A stretch of 64,000 nucleotides of DNA from Pedobacter faecalis (lineage in GTDB: Bacteria; Bacteroidota; Bacteroidia; Sphingobacteriales; Sphingobacteriaceae). Made by a program: the position numbers and the translations under genes. Below the pieces are notes generated by a model, which worked only from the letters and a program-made list of their open reading frames with translations, was not told the DNA's origin and did no database searches. The stretch is taken from the NCBI RefSeq assembly GCF_030182585.1, contig NZ_JARXOW010000002.1:186001-250000 (forward strand), written 5' to 3'. Positions 58,510-64,000 of this stretch are shown piece by piece (within the stretch, counting starts at the first letter, position 1; each line of letters begins with the position of its first letter).

Positions 58510-58719
58510 ATGAAAAAAGTAATTTTACTGATGTTCGCAGTAGTTTCCATTGGGTTTGCTGCGTGCAGCTCTGACAAGAGCGGGGACCAAAGTGGAGATT
58601 CAACAATGTCGGACACGACGCTTATGGATGATCCGACGATGAGTGCAGATACCAATATGGTCGACACCATGGGTATGGCAGATACAACCACAATGGATAC
58701 CAATACTACGATCCGCTAA
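58510..58719 (+). CDS. small Asp/Thr/Met-rich lipoprotein
   Basis: The 69-residue protein has a lipoprotein signal with lipobox GFAAC (Cys19). The mature part is of very low complexity: repeated D, T, S and M with patterns such as TMADTTTMDTNTT, and no hydrophobic core. It is probably an outer-membrane or periplasmic tethered disordered lipoprotein of unknown function. It is followed by a strong terminator. Confidence 0.72.
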   Translation: MKKVILLMFAVVSIGFAACSSDKSGDQSGDSTMSDTTLMDDPTMSADTNMVDTMGMADTTTMDTNTTIR

Positions 58720-58726
58720 CGCACCG

Positions 58727-58766
58727 GAGATAGCAAGCTCGTTTTGGGGCTTGCTATCTCTTTTTC
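58727..58766 (+). terminator. terminator after the small lipoprotein
   Basis: Stem GAGATAGCAAGC/GCTTGCTATCTC (58727-58738/58749-58760), loop 10 nt, followed by TTTTTCT. Confidence 0.9.
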
Positions 58767-58897
58767 TACTGATTATCGCTCGCAGCTGAATAACGATTGC
58801 CACAGGGCAGGGTTTAGCTTTTTTGGCAAGCCGTCTTTAAAGACTGCTGCGCCGTTTGCAGAAATAAAAAACAGGATGAAATACTGATAAATTTTTC

Positions 58898-58914
58898 TAG
58901 TTTAGCCCAAACTA
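58898..58914. promoter_or_regulatory. palindrome at the Nudix-regulator promoter
   Basis: TAGTTT-N5-AAACTA (58898-58903/58909-58914) is an exact inverted repeat located 13 bp before the TTG start at 58928. It is a candidate operator for the Nudix-wHTH protein itself. Confidence 0.5.
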
Positions 58915-58927
58915 AAATTAGAATGTT

Positions 58928-59617
58928 TTGAAAGAAGTCTTACCAAAGTTTGATTCCACTTTCTCTATCGACTGTGTGGTGTTCGGGTTTGATGAAGGAG
59001 AGCTGAAAATCCTTTTGATAGAAAGAAATGAAGAACCGTTTAAGGATTGGTGGGCTTTGCCTGGTAATATTGTTGGCGAGGATGAAAGTTTGGACCAATC
59101 GGCTGCACGCATATTAAGAGAGCTGACTGGTCTTACCAATATATATATGGAGCAATATTATACCTTCGGTGATGTAAACAGGCACCCGCAGGGTAGGGTT
59201 GTGAGTATTGCCTATTATGCGTTGCTCAGACTGGGCGGAGAGAAGACTGTAAAGCCGCAAAGTAATTACGCGAAGCAGGCTTACTGGATCAACGTAAAGG
59301 ATCTTCCTAAACTGGCGTTCGACCACCAGCAGATCTTTGAGAAGGGACTTGAAAAAATCAAACGGCGTATCAAGCATCAGCCAATCGCTTTTGAACTGCT
59401 GCCCGAAAAGTTCACGCTTACCCAGCTTCAGAATGTGTACGAGGTAATTCTGAACAAAAAACTGGATAAGCGTAATTTCAGGAAGAAAATGCTCAGTTTT
59501 GGTGTGTTAAAGGATCTGGAAGAAAAGCAACAGGGGGTGTCGTTCAGAGCGGCAACTTTGTACAAGTTTGACAAGCGTAAATATGCCAAGTTGTTCGGGA
59601 AAGAGATCTCCTTCTAA
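58928..59617 (+). CDS. NrtR/AraR-like Nudix-fold transcriptional regulator
   Basis: The 229-residue protein joins an N-terminal Nudix-like domain (about residues 10-145) to a C-terminal winged helix (about 150-225, with LTQLQNVYEVILNKKLDKRNFRKKML). The Nudix box is degraded: GNIVGEDESLDQSAARILRELTGL lacks the two consecutive catalytic glutamates of REUxEExGU, as in ligand-sensing regulators of this family. Related Bacteroidota regulators respond to sugars (for example arabinose in Bacteroides) or NAD metabolites. The start is TTG 58928; the ATG at 58923 hits a stop in two codons. Confidence 0.85.
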   Translation: MKEVLPKFDSTFSIDCVVFGFDEGELKILLIERNEEPFKDWWALPGNIVGEDESLDQSAARILRELTGLTNIYMEQYYTFGDVNRHPQGRVVSIAYYALLRLGGEKTVKPQSNYAKQAYWINVKDLPKLAFDHQQIFEKGLEKIKRRIKHQPIAFELLPEKFTLTQLQNVYEVILNKKLDKRNFRKKMLSFGVLKDLEEKQQGVSFRAATLYKFDKRKYAKLFGKEISF

Positions 59618-59623
59618 AAAGAA

Positions 59624-59654
59624 AAACCCTAAGGCTCCTTAGGGTTTCTTTTTA
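59624..59654. terminator. bidirectional terminator between the Nudix regulator and the kinase
   Basis: Stem AAACCCTAA/TTAGGGTTT with loop GGCTCC (59624-59647); T/A runs flank both sides. The flanking genes are convergent. Confidence 0.88.
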
Positions 59655-59665
59655 TGTCAATTTGA

Positions 59666-60526
59666 TTATGACTTTGGTGCGATGTTGAGGTGGTAGTCTA
59701 CCAGGTCATCTATAGGCGAGCGGATGATCTTACCAACGCCCATTTCGTAGCGGTCGGCCACCACACTGAGGATATCCCGGAAGCTATATCCAACAGATCC
59801 TACGCAGTTAAGCTGATATTCCTTGTAGTTAGGATAGTGCTTCACCAGGTTCTCGAAGAATGCGGTAAATGCATAATCGACAGTAGCTGTGGTATAATCT
59901 TCATAACTGTCTTTGAAGTCATACAGGAATTTGCTGAAGCTTGCACAGAAACGGTTTGGCAACGGCTTGTTGTAAATATGATCAAAGATGTCTTCGTTAG
60001 TCAGCGCAAAGTTGTCATAAAAGCTTTCTCTTAAGCCTTTAGGCATATAACCTTTCATATAATCGGCCAAAATACGCTTGCCGATAAAACATCCGCTTCC
60101 TTCATCGCCCAGGAAGTAACCCAGGGAATCGATGTTCAGGGTGATGTCTTTTCCATCATATAAGCAAGTATTTGTACCTGTACCAAGGATGGCAGCAAAA
60201 CCCGACTGGTCAGCCAGAAGCGCACGGCATGAAGCTAAAAGGTCGTGTCCGATATTGATCTTAGCGTTTACGAAGATTTGTTTCATTGCATCAGCAACGA
60301 TTTGCTTGTTGGCGTCTGTAGAACAGCCCGCGCCGTAATAATTTACTTCGGTAAGTTTATCCGTCTCCAGAAAGTCCGGCAGGGACTTTTTTAAGGATTC
60401 AACAATATACGCTGTACTGGAAAAGTAGGGGTTATATCCCTCAGTATTGAAAAGGATTTTTCTTCCTGCCTCGTTAATTAAACACCAATTTGTCTTGGTC
60501 GATCCTCCGTCTGCAATAACTATCAT
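59666..60526 (-). CDS. BadF/N-acetylglucosamine-kinase family sugar kinase
   Basis: The 286-residue ASKHA kinase has intact phosphate-1 ADGGSTKTNW (residues 5-14), phosphate-2 LGTGTNTCLYDG (about 116-127) and LGDEGSGCFIGKRI near 140-153. It likely phosphorylates an amino sugar such as N-acetylglucosamine, as inferred for this family in Bacteroidota. It is convergent with the Nudix regulator and divergent from accC. It is a close paralog of 55399-56241, in which phosphate-1 is degenerate. Confidence 0.88.
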   Translation of the reverse strand: MIVIADGGSTKTNWCLINEAGRKILFNTEGYNPYFSSTAYIVESLKKSLPDFLETDKLTEVNYYGAGCSTDANKQIVADAMKQIFVNAKINIGHDLLASCRALLADQSGFAAILGTGTNTCLYDGKDITLNIDSLGYFLGDEGSGCFIGKRILADYMKGYMPKGLRESFYDNFALTNEDIFDHIYNKPLPNRFCASFSKFLYDFKDSYEDYTTATVDYAFTAFFENLVKHYPNYKEYQLNCVGSVGYSFRDILSVVADRYEMGVGKIIRSPIDDLVDYHLNIAPKS

Positions 60527-60843
60527 CTTAATTCGTCTTTTTCGGGATAAAAGTAAATAATCCTAAATCTTTGGTATGTTTTTTTTTCATAATTTAATTT
60601 ATTGGTTTTGGTTGTCGTTGTATAATGTTGCTCTAATGTTTAAAAAACGGCTCTTTTATCCGCGTTTGGCAGGTTTGTAACCCGACCATATTGTTAAATA
60701 AACACTAAGCTAAAATACACTTTTATTTTATAATCCCAATTTTAATATAATATCTGAAAAAGCAGCAGGCCACAGAAGCGGGTTACAGGGTTTTAAAAAG
60801 TTATAATACATTTGTATCTGCCAGCGTAAAAGGCAGCCCTTAC
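60527..60843 (+). other. 317-bp intergenic region upstream of accC
   Basis: AT-rich gap between divergent genes. No coding frame or strong hairpin is seen. It contains TACATTTG at 60807, a plausible -7 element. Confidence 0.5.
60807..60814 (+). promoter_or_regulatory. -7 promoter element for accC
   Basis: TACATTTG matches TAnnTTTG; a TTA (60783-60785) at 21 bp could be a weak -33. The ATG is at 60844. Confidence 0.45.
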
Positions 60844-62325
60844 ATGAAGAAATTACTTGTGGCCAACCGTGGCGAAATAGCTTTAAGAATCATGCGCTCT
60901 GCCCGGGAAATGGGAATTAAAACAGTGGCGGTTTATTCGGAGGCCGACCGTAGGGCATTGCACGTGCGTTATGCCGATGAAGCCGTTTGCATAGGACCGG
61001 CCCCCTCCAACCAATCGTACCTGCTAGGCGAGCGTATTATTGATGCCTGCTGTCAGACCGGTGCGGAGGCTATTCATCCCGGATACGGTTTTCTGTCGGA
61101 GAATGCCTCTTTTGCCCGTATGGTCAGGGAAGCTGGATTGATCCTGGTTGGTCCAACCCCCGAAGCCATGGAGATTATGGGCAACAAGCTTTCTGCGAAA
61201 GCTGCCGCGTTGAAGTACAACATTCCAATGGTGCCGGGCACAGCCGAGGCAATAACAGATATCGCCGAGGCAAAACAACGTGCTTTGGAAGTTGGTTTCC
61301 CGATCCTCATCAAGGCTGCTGCGGGCGGTGGTGGAAAAGGAATGCGGATTGTAGAGCAGGTACACGATTTCGAAAGCCAGATGCAGCTTGCAGTAAGCGA
61401 GGCGACTTCTGCTTTTGGCGATGGTTCTGTTTTTATAGAACGTTATGTTTCATCGCCGCGGCACATTGAAATACAGGTTCTGGGCGATACACATGGCAAT
61501 ATTGTTCATCTTTTTGAACGGGAATGTTCAGTCCAGCGCAGGCACCAAAAAGTTGTGGAAGAAGCACCGTCCAGCATACTTACCGAGGAGGTCAGGGCAG
61601 AAATGGGACGCTGTGCGGTCGATGTCGCACGTTCGGTGAGCTACGTTGGTGCCGGAACCGTAGAGTTTATCCTGGATGAAAACCTTAACTTTTTCTTTTT
61701 GGAAATGAACACACGCCTGCAGGTAGAGCATCCGGTTACAGAACTGATCACGGGGCTCGACCTGGTAAAGGAGCAGATCCGGATAGCGAGGGGAGAGGTG
61801 TTGTCGTATAAACAGGAGGACCTTCATATCAATGGCCATGCCATTGAATTAAGGGTTTATGCAGAAGATCCGGACAACAATTTCCTGCCCGATATTGGTG
61901 TGCTCCAAACCTACCGTACGCCAAAGGGAAATGGTGTGCGGATCGACGACGGATTTGAGCAGGGTATGGAAGTGCCTATTTATTATGATCCGATGATCGC
62001 TAAGCTGATTACCTGGGGGCACGACCGGAGCGAGGCTATGGATAGAATGATCAGGGCTATCGATGAATATGAGATTACCGGTATTAAAACTACGCTGGGA
62101 TTTGGTAAGTTTGTGATGCGGCATGAAGCATTCCGGACCGGCGCTTTCGATACACATTTCGTGAGCAAATACTTTGAGCCAGGCAGCCACTATGAGGATA
62201 AAGATGAGGCCATGATCGCGGCAGTCGCTGCCGTGCTTTTTTCAAACAAGCGGATCGCCCGCGTGGCCGCACAGGCTTCAGCGCCTCAAACCAATTGGAA
62301 AAGGAATCGCACACGTTATAACTGA
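60844..62325 (+). CDS. accC: biotin carboxylase subunit (AccC-like)
   Basis: The 493-residue ATP-grasp enzyme carboxylates biotin. The N-terminal VANRGEIALRIMRSA (6-20), the ATP loop GGGGKGM (161-167), the metal/ATP site FLEMNTRLQVEHPVTE near 285-300 and the C-terminal biotin-carboxylase domain are all typical. It is about 45 residues longer than E. coli AccC, and no accB or carboxyltransferase gene adjoins it, so it may serve acetyl-CoA, propionyl-CoA or another acyl-CoA carboxylase. It is followed 5 bp later by ribE. Confidence 0.9.
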   Translation: MKKLLVANRGEIALRIMRSAREMGIKTVAVYSEADRRALHVRYADEAVCIGPAPSNQSYLLGERIIDACCQTGAEAIHPGYGFLSENASFARMVREAGLILVGPTPEAMEIMGNKLSAKAAALKYNIPMVPGTAEAITDIAEAKQRALEVGFPILIKAAAGGGGKGMRIVEQVHDFESQMQLAVSEATSAFGDGSVFIERYVSSPRHIEIQVLGDTHGNIVHLFERECSVQRRHQKVVEEAPSSILTEEVRAEMGRCAVDVARSVSYVGAGTVEFILDENLNFFFLEMNTRLQVEHPVTELITGLDLVKEQIRIARGEVLSYKQEDLHINGHAIELRVYAEDPDNNFLPDIGVLQTYRTPKGNGVRIDDGFEQGMEVPIYYDPMIAKLITWGHDRSEAMDRMIRAIDEYEITGIKTTLGFGKFVMRHEAFRTGAFDTHFVSKYFEPGSHYEDKDEAMIAAVAAVLFSNKRIARVAAQASAPQTNWKRNRTRYN

Positions 62326-62330
62326 TTTAC

Positions 62331-62918
62331 ATGTTTACAGGAATTATAGAAACAACCGGTTCCATTACCGAGATACGCGAGGAAGGCACAAATATTCATT
62401 TTACCGTAAGTTCACCCATAAGCAGTGAGCTGAAGATTGATCAGAGTGTGGCTCATAACGGTGTATGCCTCACTGTAGTTGCAGTGGCGGCAGAAACGCA
62501 TACGGTGACGGCTATTCACGAGACCTTACAAAAAACAAATTTGGGTAGCCTGCGTGTAGGCGGGGCGGTAAATCTGGAGCGCTGCATGCAGATGAACGGC
62601 CGGCTGGACGGGCATATCGTGCAGGGGCATGTGGATCAAACAGCCGTCTGCATAAAAAAAGCTGAACTGGAAGGAAGCTGGGAATACCGCTTTAAGTATG
62701 ACTCTGCGCCGGGAAACGTAACCGTCGAGAAAGGATCCGTGTGCGTTAACGGCATCAGCTTAACGGTGGTCAATTCGGCGTCCGACGAGTTTTCTGTGTT
62801 TATTATTCCCTATACATACGCATATACCAATCTGCACGAAGTGGAAGAGGGCGACACGGTTAACATTGAGTTCGATATTATCGGGAAATATGTTGCCAGA
62901 CTGATCAATAAAAGCTGA
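62331..62918 (+). CDS. ribE: riboflavin synthase, alpha subunit
   Basis: The 195-residue enzyme converts two 6,7-dimethyl-8-ribityllumazine molecules to riboflavin. The start MFTGIIETTG is diagnostic. It has two lumazine-binding repeats (residues 1-97 and 98-195), with HNGVCLTVV near 42-50 and VNGISLTVV near 136-144. It lies directly after accC and ends 1 bp before the convergent TPR gene. No FMN riboswitch space is present. Confidence 0.96.
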   Translation: MFTGIIETTGSITEIREEGTNIHFTVSSPISSELKIDQSVAHNGVCLTVVAVAAETHTVTAIHETLQKTNLGSLRVGGAVNLERCMQMNGRLDGHIVQGHVDQTAVCIKKAELEGSWEYRFKYDSAPGNVTVEKGSVCVNGISLTVVNSASDEFSVFIIPYTYAYTNLHEVEEGDTVNIEFDIIGKYVARLINKS

Positions 62919-63938
62919 TCAGCGTTTCAGCTCAGCGATCTTATTCTTGATGAAGTTGGCCTGCTTGACCTTTTTCTTTTCATCTATGGTTTTAAGATAG
63001 CGCTCGTAATAGTCTATCGCATTCTTCTTGTCGCCCATCTTCATTTCATACAGCAGAGCGATGTTGTACAGCAGGCTTCCATCATTCTCGAAATCGAGCC
63101 CCCGTTTATAAGCCTTTGTAGCGGGTTCATTTTGCTGTATCTGCTCGTATGAGTCGCCCAGCAACCCATAATAACTTGCTGCGCGCGGAGAAACGCCGAG
63201 GTTGATGGCCTTTTCCAGGTAAGTGATGGCGCTCTTATAGTCTCTTATGCCCCGGTAGCTTCTGGCGAGATCGTAATAGAGCGCTTCCTTATCGCTGCTC
63301 ATTGTTTCAGGAATCATTAGAAAATGTTTCACTGCATTCCTGTAGTCGAGTGTCAGATAATATGCTTTGCCTAAGTGGTCCAAAACCATAACGGTGCTGT
63401 CGCCTTCGCTCAGCAAAACTTGCCCCGTTTTAATCACCTCTCGGTATTTCCGGTTCTCCAGGTCTACCGGCATCATCAGTCTTTTCAGCCGCAGGTTTTC
63501 AGCGTCTGCGTTGAGTGCAGGCGCCAAGACTGCTGCCGCACGTTTAAAATCTTTGTTTTCCAGGTACAGTGCCGCCAGTTCGCTGGCAATATCCGCATCT
63601 ACCGGATCCATTTTATGAGCCAGTTCAAGATAAGTTAGTCGACGGCCGGTGGGCGAGCCCTTTTCGAGTTCTGAAAGCCGCTTATAAGGTAGGATACTGG
63701 TGCTGTCCGCTTTTGCTGCTGCCAGATAATAAAATCTGGCTTTGTTCATATAGCCCCTACTGGCGTGGTCTTCTGCAAGTTTTGTCAGCTCCGGGAAACC
63801 AGCGGAGTCAGACTTTACGACGGACTGAACGCTGTCTACAGCAAGCGTATCCTGACCCAGGACGAACTGTGCTGACATCAGCGTCATCAGAAATAATGCA
63901 ATCTTTTTCATGTGTCGTACAAGTACCCCAAACTTCAT
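62919..63938 (-). CDS. secreted or membrane-anchored TPR-repeat protein
   Basis: The protein is about 330-339 residues. Two starts are plausible: 63938 (overlapping the stop of the upstream kinase, ATGA) or 63911, which gives a signal peptide (KKIALFLMTLMSAQFVLGQ). The body holds at least five tetratricopeptide-like helix pairs, for example KALYYDLARSYRGIRDYKSAITYLEKAI and SLLYNIALLYEMKMGDKKNAIDYYERYL. TPRs mediate protein-protein contacts; the partner is unknown. It is probably periplasmic. Confidence 0.82.
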   Translation of the reverse strand: MKFGVLVRHMKKIALFLMTLMSAQFVLGQDTLAVDSVQSVVKSDSAGFPELTKLAEDHASRGYMNKARFYYLAAAKADSTSILPYKRLSELEKGSPTGRRLTYLELAHKMDPVDADIASELAALYLENKDFKRAAAVLAPALNADAENLRLKRLMMPVDLENRKYREVIKTGQVLLSEGDSTVMVLDHLGKAYYLTLDYRNAVKHFLMIPETMSSDKEALYYDLARSYRGIRDYKSAITYLEKAINLGVSPRAASYYGLLGDSYEQIQQNEPATKAYKRGLDFENDGSLLYNIALLYEMKMGDKKNAIDYYERYLKTIDEKKKVKQANFIKNKIAELKR

Positions 63939-64000
63939 TCCAGTTCTATATCGCGGTCGTCTACGGGCAGATAGATATTAAAGGTAGAGCCCACGCCCTG
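63935..64000 (-). CDS. C-terminal end of a histidine kinase-type ATPase
   Basis: Partial: only the last 21 residues are inside the window. They read GVGSTFNIYLP then a charged tail, which is the G2-box end of HATPase_c domains (GxGSTFxxxLP) of sensor histidine kinases. The stop overlaps the TPR gene start by ATGA, so the two are likely in one operon. Confidence 0.7.
   Translation of the reverse strand, partial: QGVGSTFNIYLPVDDRDIELE

Noticed and set aside
62326..62330. FMN riboswitch upstream of ribE
   Set aside because: Only 5 bases separate accC and ribE, so there is no room for the aptamer; none was seen upstream of accC either.

Overview
This window looks like a chromosomal segment of a Bacteroidota bacterium, most likely of the Sphingobacteriaceae (Pedobacter/Mucilaginibacter-like). 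The support is: many genes preceded by the Bacteroidota -7 promoter element TAnnTTTG, few Shine-Dalgarno sites, a short adenylate kinase, a bacterial serine palmitoyltransferase (sphingolipid maker), a 58-residue histone-H1-like protein, a long FtsZ, a CarboxypepD_reg-type TonB receptor, and an exosortase-containing polysaccharide operon. No insertion sequence, prophage, integrase, rRNA or CRISPR array was seen.

Layout. 1-3000: end of a GH78 alpha-L-rhamnosidase, a tRNA-like gene with a CAT anticodon, a secreted cyclophilin, then adk-obgE. 2967-14724 (minus strand): an MFS transporter, then a tightly packed nine-gene polysaccharide operon. In transcription order it encodes a BY-type tyrosine kinase/copolymerase, a GT4, an ABC exporter pair (Wzm/Wzt), a GT4, a Wzy/ligase-like membrane protein, a GT4, a GT2-exosortase fusion and a hexapeptide acetyltransferase. 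A divergent GT2 lies opposite its promoter. 15664-17915: gap-pgk. 18056-33669: a complete dcw cell-wall/division cluster (mraZ, rsmH, ftsL, ftsI, murE, mraY, murD, ftsW, murG, murC, ftsQ, ftsA, ftsZ). It is preceded by three 10-bp-spaced MraZ-box-like repeats, and a TTTTCCACA palindrome separates ftsA from ftsZ. 33790-41410: serine palmitoyltransferase, H1-like protein, dapA, ligA, an AcpH-like protein, tyrS and a LuxE-like enzyme. 41447-44251: a penicillin-acylase family enzyme with a small membrane partner. 44390-52001: a TonB-dependent receptor, then a GH31 glucosidase coupled to glgB. 52040-54099: small accessory genes. 54390-57230 (minus): pfkA, a divergent sugar-kinase paralog and gapA. 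57349-64000: a DUF72 protein, small acidic/lipoprotein genes, a Nudix-type regulator with a candidate operator, a second BadF-type kinase, accC-like, ribE, a TPR protein and the tail of a histidine kinase.

How it fits together. The window is mostly core metabolism and division machinery with one accessory block, the 4230-15612 polysaccharide locus. That block is the best candidate for something new. A complete exosortase, with a visible Cys/Arg/His triad, is fused in one reading frame to a GT2 glycosyltransferase. The same operon carries both a Wzy-like membrane protein and an ABC polysaccharide exporter. Other points of interest are the unusual tRNA-like gene, the degenerate kinase paralog beside pfkA/gapA, DnaA-box-like words around the division genes, and a palindrome at the Nudix regulator promoter. 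All functional calls rest on reading motifs by eye; no database search was possible.
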